Below, one piece after another: positions 46,418-54,889 of a DNA stretch of 64,000 nt. Positions within the stretch are counted from its first letter, which is position 1. Every line of letters begins with the position of its first letter. Origin of the DNA: Kibdelosporangium banguiense (lineage in GTDB: Bacteria; Actinomycetota; Actinomycetes; Mycobacteriales; Pseudonocardiaceae); contig NZ_JAGINW010000001.1 in the NCBI RefSeq assembly GCF_017876405.1, positions 9,933,203-9,997,202 of the forward strand, in the 5' to 3' direction. The notes under the pieces were generated by a model, which saw nothing but the letters and a program-made list of their open reading frames with translations, was not told the origin of the DNA and did not search any database. The position numbers were made by a program, and so were the translations under genes.

Positions 46418-47410
46418 AGAAACCTCACCACCATCACCCAACGCAGCCGCACTGTGCACCCGCGACATCTTGATCTATCTCCTGGCTCGGCGAAACCCCT
46501 GCCGGAATGTCATATCCACACGGGACTGATGCAGAGTTGGCAAGTAACAATCACATTCCCCGGAGGGCTGACGGAGACCGCTTGCGGGGCGCACAAAGAC
46601 CAGCCGCATGCCGCAAAAGAGACAGTCCCTTTTGGACCAAGCGCTCTACAACCCCTGACATCAAGACGCAGCGAATTCACCGCGTCGGCCCGCTTGGCGC
46701 ATGCGGTCCGATCGACGTGGGTGCCGCGTCGGAGGGCTCGACGTCAACGCCGTAGCCCGCGTGGCGTAGCACCCTCGCGCGGGCGTGGGACGCCCGCCTG
46801 TCCTGCTCCACCGAGAGAATCCTCATGTTGCGATCATGCCCTCAGTCGATCAAGTGCGGGCCGCTCCCGCTGTGTCCAATAATGGCCATTGACCGAATAG
46901 GACAACATGGGCGCATGGCCACTTCGTGAACCGCAGCCAGCAGCGCTGCCCACCCAGCAGGTCGGGATTGCCCCCTCGAAGATCAAACTTTCCGCAGGAC
47001 AGCGGTTTCCGACGTGGAGCTGGGAATCCCGTGTGAACAGTGGCGTGTCGTCCGGAATGGAGTGATAACGAGTGGCTAACGGCCGGGTCGATAGTTGATA
47101 CGCAGGTACGCGTTACACCGATGAGCCCTCATGATCCAGCCCTCTGCCTGGCGAACACCGGGTTCAACGGCGGCCCGTACCTGCTCGCCGGCGGGGCTTT
47201 GCTGCTGGCCGGTGCCGGCACACTGGTCCTGCCAGCCCCTGCGCTTGCCGAAACCTCATCCCTCCTGGTCAGATTGTGCTATCAACCTCGACTCCGCCCG
47301 CTCACATGGCCGGCGATCACCACGGCAACCGGGTACCCCCGTGATGCGGGAAGCGGTATCGATGACAATTCCTCTCGCAGGGGTATCGGCCGAAGAGGAC
47401 GGACTGCGTT
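46418..47410. other. Long intergenic region upstream of the kinase
   Basis: About 1 kb with no convincing gene. The only candidate is a 49-codon frame at 46677-46826. It holds the promoters of the sigma and kinase genes. Confidence 0.4.
46677..46826 (-). pseudogene. Possible receiver-domain fragment
   Basis: An ATG opens a 49-residue frame, MRILSVEQDRRASHARARVL followed by RHAGYGVDVEPSDAA. This resembles the first strand and helix of a response-regulator receiver domain, then degenerates. It is too short for a domain. Low confidence. Confidence 0.25.
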
Positions 47411-49021
47411 GTGCGCGATAACTCACATCGGGACACACTGGGCGGCGTTACACCGGACCTGCCAACCATCCCGGACATGAGTCCGAACGGGACCTGGCAG
47501 ACGGGGCGAGTCGTCGCCGGCCGCTACCGCCTGCAATCCCGTGTCGGCGCAGGCGCGATGGGCCTCGTATGGCGGGCAGCGGACCTCCTCCTGGACCGAG
47601 CGGTGGCGGTCAAGCAACTCCGAATGCCCCCAGCCCCAGCAGAGGACGAAGCACAGCGTGCCCGGCAACGCGTGTTCCGGGAGGCCCGCATCGCCGCCCG
47701 GCTGCAGCATCCGCACACGGTCGGCATCTACGACGTGATCACCGACGACCAGGACCAGCCCGTACTGATCCTGGAATACCTGCCGTCACACAGCCTGGCC
47801 GCCGCGCTCACCGAACACGGCCCGCTCCCGCCAGCACGAGTCGCCCGCATCGGAGCCGCGATCGCCTCTGCCCTCGCGGCGGCACACGACGTCGGCGTCG
47901 TGCACCGCGACGTCAAGCCCGGCAACATCCTGATCGCCGACAACGACGGCACGGCCAAGGTCACCGACTTCGGGCTCTCGCACGCCGCCGGAGATGTCAC
48001 CGTCACCAGCACCGGCATGCTGGCCGGTACCCCGGCATTCCTGTCCCCTGAGGCGGCGTGCGGCGAACCGCCCACACCTGCCTCGGACGTGTTCTCCCTG
48101 GGCGCGACCCTGTACATGGCCGTGGAGGGCACGCCGCCGTTCGGCGAAGCCGACAATCCCATCGCCCAGCTCCATCGCGTCGCCGCCGGGCACGCCCCAT
48201 CGCCCCGACAAGCCGGCCCACTCACACGGACCTTGACGAGCATGCTCCGTGACGACCCCACCACGCGGCCCACTATGTCCCAGGTCGCAGCTGCCCTCAC
48301 GGCTATCGCCGATCAACCATCCACCAGGACCGACACACCGGCTGTCGCAACGGATAACGAGATCGCCGCGAGGCACGCACCCACACGGATAGACCTCCGG
48401 CCCTTCGGCGACCCCCACCAGACCGACAGCGCACCAGCCACCGCCGTCCCGCCCAGGCGACGGCGGCGCATCACCTACGCCCTGCTGGGCCTGCTCGCCG
48501 CGAGCGTGCTCATCCTGCTCACCACGCTGCTGGCTGATCCGGACACCGGCATCCCGTCCAGCGCACCACCCTCTGCGAGCACCGCACCAAGCAGCACTGC
48601 CAACAGTTCGCCGAGCCCGTCGCTGGCCGGCGATCCGGCCCTCCTGCAACAGGCCGTCACCCAGTACTACACGCTGCTGCCGGACAACGCCGACCAGGCA
48701 TGGACACTGCTCGGCCCGGCTATGCAGAGCCAAGACCGCGAGCAGTACAAGAAGTTCTGGCACAACGTCAAAGACCTCCGGACACGCACCACTCCCCAGG
48801 TCTCCGGAAACACCGTCATCGTGGAAATCGAATTCACCCAAGAAAGCCGCGGCCGGATCCGGGAAACCCACCGACACACCATGCTGCTGCAGAACAGCAC
48901 GCCACTGATCAACTCCGACCAGGTGCTCTCCTCCCAGATCAGCAAGGGAAGCGGCAACAGAGAGGGCCACGGCGAGAAAGAGAAGAACAAGAAGAAAGAA
49001 AACGACGGCGGAGGCAACTAA
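47411..49021 (+). CDS. Membrane Ser/Thr protein kinase (PknB-like)
   Basis: About 536 residues. The kinase domain has a P-loop (VGAGAMGLVWRA), Lys (AVAVKQL), catalytic HRDVKPGNI, DFG (VTDFGLSHA) and a Thr-rich activation loop ending GTPAFLSPE. One membrane helix (ITYALLGLLAASVLILLTTLLA) is followed by a Ser/Pro linker and an extracytoplasmic domain of about 120 residues. The extreme C-terminus is very rich in Lys, Glu and Gly (HGEKEKNKKKENDGGGN). No PASTA repeats. Extracytoplasmic sensing is inferred. Start: GTG 47411; ATG 47478, just before the kinase domain, is an alternative. Confidence 0.93.
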   Translation: MRDNSHRDTLGGVTPDLPTIPDMSPNGTWQTGRVVAGRYRLQSRVGAGAMGLVWRAADLLLDRAVAVKQLRMPPAPAEDEAQRARQRVFREARIAARLQHPHTVGIYDVITDDQDQPVLILEYLPSHSLAAALTEHGPLPPARVARIGAAIASALAAAHDVGVVHRDVKPGNILIADNDGTAKVTDFGLSHAAGDVTVTSTGMLAGTPAFLSPEAACGEPPTPASDVFSLGATLYMAVEGTPPFGEADNPIAQLHRVAAGHAPSPRQAGPLTRTLTSMLRDDPTTRPTMSQVAAALTAIADQPSTRTDTPAVATDNEIAARHAPTRIDLRPFGDPHQTDSAPATAVPPRRRRRITYALLGLLAASVLILLTTLLADPDTGIPSSAPPSASTAPSSTANSSPSPSLAGDPALLQQAVTQYYTLLPDNADQAWTLLGPAMQSQDREQYKKFWHNVKDLRTRTTPQVSGNTVIVEIEFTQESRGRIRETHRHTMLLQNSTPLINSDQVLSSQISKGSGNREGHGEKEKNKKKENDGGGN

Positions 49022-49079
49022 AGGTTGTCCCGTAATGATCAAGAACCGTGTCGAGACAATGGCTTTCCGAGCGGCGGTT

Positions 49080-49151
49080 GGTCAGGACGTCCTCCATGGC
49101 GTCCACTGTGGATCGTCTAGCCGTCCGGCTTCGTCGTACCCCAGCGACACC
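49080..49151 (-). repeat. 72-bp repeat copy 2 (orphan start of an ECF sigma gene)
   Basis: It matches 46346-46417 at 59 of 72 bases with no gap. A GTG at 49106 sits exactly where the sigma ATG lies, and most changes fall on third codon positions of the minus-strand frame (MDAMEDVLT versus MDASGDVLT). No sigma domain follows. It looks like the leftover 5' end of a paralogous sigma gene. Confidence 0.6.
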
Positions 49152-49199
49152 GGTCGCCCCGTCGTAGGTCGTGAAGTGGCCAACAGGTGTCAATGTCGC

Positions 49200-49637
49200 T
49201 TATACGCCAACAGAGTTGTGTCCGGCGTGTAGGTACTCTAGTCCACTGTGGCCGAAATCGAGGACATGGTTGTTGGCCAGCGCGCACACATCGGGCCGGG
49301 CCACCGTCAGGCAGGACACGTTCTCCGGAGCCATTCGATAGTGGATCTGCTTGCCGCGGGCAGGTTCACCGCGACGCGTGATGCTTGTCTCCAGGTTGAG
49401 AATCCGGACATCGGGGGCGATCTCCTCGATCACGCGCAACGCGTCGCCCCACGGCCAGGTGACATCGACCGGGCGTGGAATCGGGCCGTCGGCCGCCTCA
49501 GCGAGCCCGACATAGTCCCGGGCGTCCCGGACGAACCGTTCCCACAGCCGCGGATCGCCAGGCCTGGGCAGGATCTGATCGACGCCACGCCCGGTCATGA
49601 CATCGCCGCACAGGAACACCGTGACAGGCGGGCTCAT
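49200..49637 (-). pseudogene. CapA/PgsA-type metallophosphatase-like protein, C-terminally truncated
   Basis: The 145-residue frame starts with the CapA family signature VTVFLCGDVMTGRGVDQIL, continues with LRVIEEIAPDVRILNLETSITRRG and reaches the conserved CALANNHVLDFGHSGL. It then breaks into unrelated sequence and stops. Normal members (poly-gamma-glutamate biosynthesis CapA) have about 350-400 residues, so more than half is missing. The start ATG overlaps the BON-protein stop (ATGA), so the fragment is still translationally coupled. The break lies just beside the orphan sigma repeat. Confidence 0.75.
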
Positions 49638-50812
49638 TGCCGACGTGGCGGTGTGCCGGTTTCCACGAGCGACTTCAGCCGTTGCAGGTCGCGGTGCAGC
49701 TTGTGTTTGGGATCCGCGCGGAACAACGCCGCCACCACGTGCCCGACCGCACCGGCGACCGGGTTGTAGCTCAACCGCACCTGCAGCCGGGTCCGGCCGT
49801 CCAGCGAGTCGAGCCGCACCGTGCCGGTGTGGGCGATGAGCTGGCCGTCACTGGTCGTCCAAGCGATCTCCCGGCCGTCCTCGCGCCTGGTCTCTTCCGC
49901 GGTGAAGCGGACCGGCACGCCGGCCGGGCCCGTAATGACCCACCGCGATTCCCTGCTGGCCGGCATCCGCTCGATCTCCCGGACATCGGGCATGATCAGG
50001 CGGAACAGCTCATAGTCGCTGACCCACGGCCACACCTTCTCGGCCGGCGCACCGACCACGATCGTGTCCTCGACGTCGATCGCACGACACCCAGCCCTGA
50101 CCCCGGTCAACCGCCTCAGCGGCAGGTTCGTGGCCGCCCGCGCCGCCAGCACCGCGCTCGCCCCACGCACCAGCCACGCCACGGACTGTGGCAACCGGCT
50201 CGTCGCACCCCATGCCGAAACGGCGGCAAGCGCCACAAGCAACCGCGCGGTCGGTGACCAATGCTGTTGCAGCAATTCAGGAACGGGCTCCCGCATCCGC
50301 CCCTCGCCCTGCAACGCCGACACGCCAGTCGAGTCGGTCCACACGGTCCAGTCCGTACGCACCTGGCTGACGCCCGGTATACGCCGAACCGCACGCCGGG
50401 CACGGGTTTCCTCGTCGGCCAGCACATCGCCGGTCAGCGTGACCACGCCGTCCTCGACCTGCACGCCCACCGCATGCGGATGCCGGACATGCCGCCCCAA
50501 CTCCGCGCGCACACGCTCATGCAGCACCCGCCCGTCCTTGACGTGATTGCCCCTGAGTCGATACCGGCCACCCGCGAGCAGACCTCGGCCGCGATTGGTC
50601 ACGTCGTCCGCGAGAACTCTCGTCCCGATCCTCACCTTGCGCACGGCACGACCGGTCTTGTCCCGCACCTTGGCCCGCCTGGCCCGGCCCCGATGAGGAT
50701 CCAGCAGATACTCGGCCACCACGCCCGCGCCCGCGGCAACTCCGGCTACAGCGGCCTGTTGCCGCACCGGCGACCGGCGGCGCGGGCGAGCGCGCCCGAT
50801 CCGGACCTCCAT
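49634..50812 (-). CDS. BON-domain plus SRPBCC (polyketide cyclase-like) membrane-associated protein
   Basis: About 392 residues. The N-terminus is very basic with a hydrophobic stretch (AAVAGVAAGAGVVAEYLLDP), then a BON domain (about 95-160: LHERVRAELGRHVRHPHAVG, VEDGVVTLTGDV). A central hydrophobic region and an SRPBCC ligand-binding domain follow (about 235-380: DTIVVGAPAEKVWPWVSDYE, FRLIMPDVREIERM). Envelope maintenance under stress is a reasonable guess. The ATG at 50812 has AGGTGG nine bases before it; the frame is open to 50863. It is divergent from the Hsp20 gene. Confidence 0.8.
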   Translation of the reverse strand: MEVRIGRARPRRRSPVRQQAAVAGVAAGAGVVAEYLLDPHRGRARRAKVRDKTGRAVRKVRIGTRVLADDVTNRGRGLLAGGRYRLRGNHVKDGRVLHERVRAELGRHVRHPHAVGVQVEDGVVTLTGDVLADEETRARRAVRRIPGVSQVRTDWTVWTDSTGVSALQGEGRMREPVPELLQQHWSPTARLLVALAAVSAWGATSRLPQSVAWLVRGASAVLAARAATNLPLRRLTGVRAGCRAIDVEDTIVVGAPAEKVWPWVSDYELFRLIMPDVREIERMPASRESRWVITGPAGVPVRFTAEETRREDGREIAWTTSDGQLIAHTGTVRLDSLDGRTRLQVRLSYNPVAGAVGHVVAALFRADPKHKLHRDLQRLKSLVETGTPPRRQ

Positions 50813-50920
50813 GATGATCAACCACCTCTCACTCGCCTTCACCGCGAGTACCCACGACGTCACTCGGGTACACGGTCATCGACACGCAACGAACGACGGT
50901 CATAGGAGGACTGAGCTGCG

Positions 50921-51376
50921 ATGACACTTCCTGCGCCACGACGGGGCGGCCAGATCGCCCGCTGGAACCCGTTCGGCGAGTTCGAGGATCTTTACACCCG
51001 TCTCGGCCGGCTGTGGGAGTCGGCAGTCGGAACCGACTCGCCGACGGCGTCGGCGTGGTCCCCGCTCGCCGATTTGTGCGAGACCGACGACGCCTACATC
51101 GTCGAGGTGGACGTGCCGGGCGTGAAACGCGACGACATCACCATCGACCTCCGGGACGACGAACTGACCATTACCGGTGAGCTGAAGGAAACCGAACGGG
51201 AAGGCCTGTTCCGCAAGCGCACCCGGCGAACCGGTCACTTCGACTACCGGATGACCCTGCCTCGCAACGTGGCCCCGGACCAGATCGACGCCAGCCTGGC
51301 CAACGGCGTCCTGACCGTGCGGATCCCCAAGACCGAAACGGCCAAGGCCCGCAGGATCGAGATCACCGAGCGGTAG
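50921..51376 (+). CDS. Small heat-shock protein, Hsp20/alpha-crystallin family
   Basis: A 151-residue chaperone. The N-terminal arm RWNPFGEFEDLYTRLGRLW is followed by the alpha-crystallin domain (about 47-140: DLCETDDAYIVEVDVPGVKR, DDELTITGELKETE, FDYRMTLPRNV and the LANGVLTVRIPK end). It holds unfolding proteins in the cytoplasm. AGGAGG precedes the ATG by about a dozen bases. An IS scar begins about 40 bases after its stop. Confidence 0.95.
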   Translation: MTLPAPRRGGQIARWNPFGEFEDLYTRLGRLWESAVGTDSPTASAWSPLADLCETDDAYIVEVDVPGVKRDDITIDLRDDELTITGELKETEREGLFRKRTRRTGHFDYRMTLPRNVAPDQIDASLANGVLTVRIPKTETAKARRIEITER

Positions 51377-51414
51377 CCGCACTTCGCCTCGAGGCCGGGA
51401 CAGCTGTCCCATCA

Positions 51415-52120
51415 GGACTCCGATGGGATGATGACCTGCGCCGGCAAACACCGCATCGAACGCCGAGGTGAACTGGCCGGCCCGGTCGCGAACCAAGAAC
51501 CGGAATTCATCAGCTCGGTCGCCGAGGTCCATGAGTAGGTTGCGGGCTTGTTGCGTGGTCCATGATCTGTCCGGATGCGTTGTCGTACCGAGAATGTGGA
51601 CGTAGCGGGTGGCGATCTCCATCACGAAGAACACGTAGATTCGTTTGAGCGTCACCGCGCAGTCCACGTGGAAGAAGTCGCAGGCAAGCATGGTGGACGC
51701 CTGGGTACGCAGGAACCGCCGCCACGACATGTCAGCGTCCCTGTTGGGTGCTGGCGGAATTCGCAAGCGCTTGAGCACGCGGCGGACGGTCGAGGCACCG
51801 ACCCGGTGACCGAGCTTGAGCAGTTCGCCCTGGATCCTGCGATAACCCCCACGTCGGATTCTCGCGCGCCAACCGTTCGATCAACGCGACGACCTCAGTG
51901 TCGAGCGCCGGGCGGCCAGGCCGGGTCGGATAGGTCCACTTCCTGGCTACCAGACGCCGATGCCATCGCAGCAGCGTCGCCGGAGTGAGCAGTCGGTGTC
52001 GGCGCAGCACAGCTGGCAACCGCCGCGCCAAGGCTGCGAGCATTGCGCGATCAGCCCAGTCCAGCCGTGGACAAGGATTCCTCCGACGCAGCACGGCGAC
52101 CTCGTGCCGCAACGCCATGT
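51415..52120 (-). pseudogene. Integrase-core transposase, frameshifted and truncated
   Basis: The minus strand reads MALRHEVAVLRRRN, RLDWADRAMLAALARRLP, LLTPATLLRWHRRLVARKWT and ERLARENPTWG. After a frameshift near 51845 it continues with VLKRLRIPPAP, MSWRRFLRTQASTMLACDFF, HVDCAVTLKRIYVFFVMEIA and FLVRDRAGQFTSAFDAVF. It breaks at about 51415, before the last catalytic Glu region. The N-terminal end is also short. It belongs to the same integrase-core family as the scars at 32792, 54530 and 60200. Confidence 0.85.
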
Positions 52121-52135
52121 GGCGCGATCATGCCC

Positions 52136-52528
52136 TACGACCAAAGTTCACGGTTACCGCAGTTCAAGGCAACAATGCATGATTTCGGAACCCCACAGGC
52201 ACCAACACACGGCCACAGGGCTAAGCGGCGCCATGCGCACACCAATCCCCGGGATCGACCGGATTCGACCCGTGCCAGCCCAGTCGGCCCAATTCTCCGT
52301 TCCCGCGACCGCCTCCGCCGTTGACGGAGGACGGTCGCGGAACTGCCGGCGTTCCGGGACGAGATCGGCTTCGACTTCGACAATCAGCCTCGGTTCCACG
52401 GGTTGACACTCGGACGTCGCGCTCATCCGCAGAAGCGCGCTTCGCGGCTACGAGCGGACGTGCGACTATTCGAATAGAGGTCGTGGTCCCGCGACAGATC
52501 CTGAGTAGACAAACGAACGTGGCGGCTG
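52136..52528. other. Intergenic region downstream of the roadblock pair
   Basis: No supported gene. A short plus-strand open stretch (about 52336-52475, ELPAFRDEIGFDFDNQPRFH) has no start and no family I recognise; it may be another gene fragment. Confidence 0.35.
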
Positions 52529-53122
52529 TTACTCCTCGCGCACCAGGTCCGGGCTGCTGTCCTCGGCGCCGGCCGGCGCCGGCTGCTCGAAGTAGGTACG
52601 GCGGGCGTTGCGGACGGTGTGCACCCGCAGGCGGAGGATGGCCTGCTGGAGCAGGGACAGCGCTTGCCTGGCGGCGATGTTGAACAGGCCCATGGTGATG
52701 TCGGGCTCGCCGAACACGACCAGCAGCATGGAGCCCTCGACGGGAAAGACGCAGACGTGACCGGACGCGCCTTCGAACAGCGCTGCGCGCGGCGCGCCGA
52801 CCTTGGCCTGCCCGGTGAACTGGGTGGCCAGCCCGACGGCCGCGGCCGCCATCGCCGCGACGCTGCCCTCCTCGATGCCGTGGGTGTCGCTGCACAACAC
52901 CAGCCCGTCCCGGGTGGCCACCAGGAGCCCGGAGACACGGTCGAGGCGACCGCGGATCTCGTCCAGCGCCTCGTTCATCGTCGCCTCGTTCATCGTCTCG
53001 GCGTCGTACGGCGCGTGCGTCGGCTCAGACGATGGGTCCCGCCTCGTCGATGTGTGCCTGCGCGTGGGCAGCGGGGCGGAGTCCCAGGGATCCGTGCGTG
53101 TCTTAGTCTGCATCTCGCTCAT
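52529..53122 (-). CDS. Roadblock/LC7-domain protein
   Basis: A 197-residue protein with a polar N-terminal extension (1-45) and a roadblock/LC7 domain (about 50-165): NEALDEIRGRLDRVSGLLVA, TRDGLVLCSDTHGIEEGSVA, AMAAAAVGLATQF and GHVCVFPVEGSMLLVVFGE. Such proteins work with small Ras-like GTPases in actinobacterial conservons. Its ATG overlaps the stop of the next roadblock-like gene upstream (ATGA). No GTPase or histidine kinase gene is adjacent, so this is a partial conservon-like pair. Confidence 0.8.
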   Translation of the reverse strand: MSEMQTKTRTDPWDSAPLPTRRHTSTRRDPSSEPTHAPYDAETMNEATMNEALDEIRGRLDRVSGLLVATRDGLVLCSDTHGIEEGSVAAMAAAAVGLATQFTGQAKVGAPRAALFEGASGHVCVFPVEGSMLLVVFGEPDITMGLFNIAARQALSLLQQAILRLRVHTVRNARRTYFEQPAPAGAEDSSPDLVREE

Positions 53123-53490
53123 ACCACCAGGTCGCCTTCGATGCGCTTGAGCTGATGCCGGGCCAACGCGAGGTTCGCCCGTTCCCTCTCCAGGACCAGG
53201 TACACAAACAGCGTCGAGGTACCCTTGGCGGGCTTCAGCAGCCGGATCAGGTGATACTGACGGTGCAAGGTGATCAGGATGTCCTCGATACCGTCGTTGA
53301 GCCCGAGGGTGGACATCACCCGCAGTTTCGACCGCACCACCTCGGTATTGCCGGCCGCGGCGACATCCAGGTCCAACCAGTCACCACCGCCCAGCGTGCC
53401 CAGCGACATCCCACTCTCATAATCGACCAGCGCGGCACCCACCGCGCCGGCGATAGACAGGGCCTCTTTCAACGCCGTGTCGATATTCAT
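53119..53490 (-). CDS. Roadblock-like protein
   Basis: A 123-residue protein with the same kind of fold: ALKEALSIAGAVGAALVDYE, SGMSLGTLGGG, DGIEDILITLHRQYHLIRLL, STLFVYLVLERERANLALAR. It probably pairs with the downstream roadblock protein as a heterodimer. The ATG at 53490 is preferred to the longer frame because AGGAGAAAGTTCGCG lies before it. The pair is translationally coupled. Confidence 0.75.
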   Translation of the reverse strand: MNIDTALKEALSIAGAVGAALVDYESGMSLGTLGGGDWLDLDVAAAGNTEVVRSKLRVMSTLGLNDGIEDILITLHRQYHLIRLLKPAKGTSTLFVYLVLERERANLALARHQLKRIEGDLVV

Positions 53491-53907
53491 CGCGAACTTT
53501 CTCCTCGTGTTAATACGGACACGCACAGGATGGCGCGCCTGGGGGGTTCCCGACCACTGTGGGTAAATACGGGCCGTTTGATGGATCACTTCATGCCACG
53601 ATGGCGTACGAGTACCTACTTTTGTGAAGCAACATCGATACCTGTCGATAACAAACGATATTAAACTCCCGTTGGCATCAAACGATCTTTCGCAAGATAC
53701 CGGGTAGGCGCGACGCGCGCGATCACGCCACCCAGCTCGAACCGTAAGGAGCCGTCCCGATTATCACCCGACCGAACGAGGTGGACCTGGTGGCTCGTCG
53801 TAAAGGTAGTTCGGTTTTCCGATTTCCACTATTGGTTGAGGCTCAGGAATTTCACATATCAGATCGTTAGGCAATGACCTGCTGTCGTCAAGGTTTTCCG
53901 ACGTCGG
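53491..53907. other. Intergenic region upstream of the roadblock pair
   Basis: About 415 bases with no gene and lower GC than the surroundings. It should include the roadblock promoter. Confidence 0.4.
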
Positions 53908-54219
53908 TTACCGAAGCTGTTCCGTCAGGAACGTCAGCCCCACCGACCCGGTGAAGTTGCGATAGGGCGTCTCCATCACGTCGTCCCAGCCGCCGAAGTC
54001 ATCGGGAGGAACGCAGTCGTGGACCTTGAGCCGGTCAACCTGATAGTCGCCGCTCGCACACCCATGGAGCCAGTCGTTTCGAGCGCAGGCACACGAAACT
54101 CCAACTGAGCGCACTGACGACCACTCCTCCCTGCCAGCATCGGAGTCCCAGGAGTCGCACAGCACGAGCGTGTCGTACGGCCAGCACTCCTCGTCCTCGA
54201 ACGTCCGCAGCAACGTCAT
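53908..54219 (-). CDS. Hypothetical Cys/Trp/Asp-rich protein
   Basis: A 103-residue frame, MTLLRTFEDEECWPYDTLVL onward, with six Cys, six Trp and 14 Asp residues and no signal or membrane helix. I do not recognise the family. The codon usage is plausible and the start Met precedes a well-defined acidic N-terminus, but no strong ribosome site is seen. Possibly part of the same mobile debris as its neighbour. Confidence 0.45.
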   Translation of the reverse strand: MTLLRTFEDEECWPYDTLVLCDSWDSDAGREEWSSVRSVGVSCACARNDWLHGCASGDYQVDRLKVHDCVPPDDFGGWDDVMETPYRNFTGSVGLTFLTEQLR

Positions 54220-54529
54220 GCGTGTGACGCTAGCGTCCACGACCGACCCCCAGTACCCCCTCCAAACGGTCTCGCTGCCAAGCGAACGAAACCTCCACAT
54301 TGTCATCCGCGTCCGCCGCGGGCCACACGAAAACCGCTCACCACCACGGGAAACGGCCAACACAGAAGCCAACTCATTCCCGGCACGCATGTGCGATCCG
54401 AACCGGTAACCGCCACAGGCACAAACGAGTCGCCAGGGCTCGCAGCGCCTGGCGGATTGTTGACGTTGGCTCATTGTGGCCAGCTGGCGACCTACCAGCT
54501 CACCGCGATCAGTCCTGGCCGGGCCGGCC
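54220..54529. other. Intergenic region
   Basis: About 310 bases between the hypothetical gene and the IS scar. I see no gene or clear motif. Confidence 0.35.
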
Positions 54530-54760
54530 CGAATGCCTCCCAGGGCGCTACGTGGCCACCGGATAGTCACACCCGCAACGTTGCTGCGCCGGCACCACAC
54601 GCTGATCGCCCGCCTCGGCCACCGAGTCGCCGCCTCAACCATCCGCAAAATCCTGCACGCCAGCCGAGTTCCACCATCGACCCACCGCGACGACACCTGG
54701 CGCACCTTCCTGCGAGCCCAAGCCGACAGCCTCCTCGCGATCGACCTCTCTCCCCCCCGG
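54530..54760 (+). pseudogene. Integrase-core transposase fragment with internal deletion
   Basis: The plus strand encodes IVTPATLLRRHHTLIARLGH, then RVAASTIRKILHASRVPPST and DDTWRTFLRAQADSLLAIDL. The segment between RHHTLIAR and LGHRV (about 35 residues in the intact family) is missing, and the catalytic core after AIDL is replaced by other sequence at about 54760. Confidence 0.75.
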
Positions 54761-54889
54761 TCAGCGTGACCAGCCGTCCCCGCCGCACCAGCCGCGCGGC
54801 CTGGGCGGTCTCGCGCCGACGACCCACAAACTCGTCAGCTCGGCCGGCAGATTGCCCACCGGCCGACCTGACCTGGCACGCGCTGTCAT
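54761..54889 (-). pseudogene. 5' fragment of a third LuxR/AfsR-like ATPase regulator
   Basis: From an ATG at 54889 that overlaps the stop of the downstream-reading regulator (ATGA), the frame gives MTARARSGRPVGNLPAELTS. It then continues, in another frame, with VGRRRETAQAARLVRRGRLV and TLTGG. This is the same N-terminus as in the regulators at 54886-57237 and 58006-60099. It is cut off by the IS scar at 54760. Confidence 0.65.

Noticed and set aside
47040..47480. 146-residue frame before the kinase
   Set aside because: No ribosome site, no family, and it overlaps the kinase start; probably noncoding.
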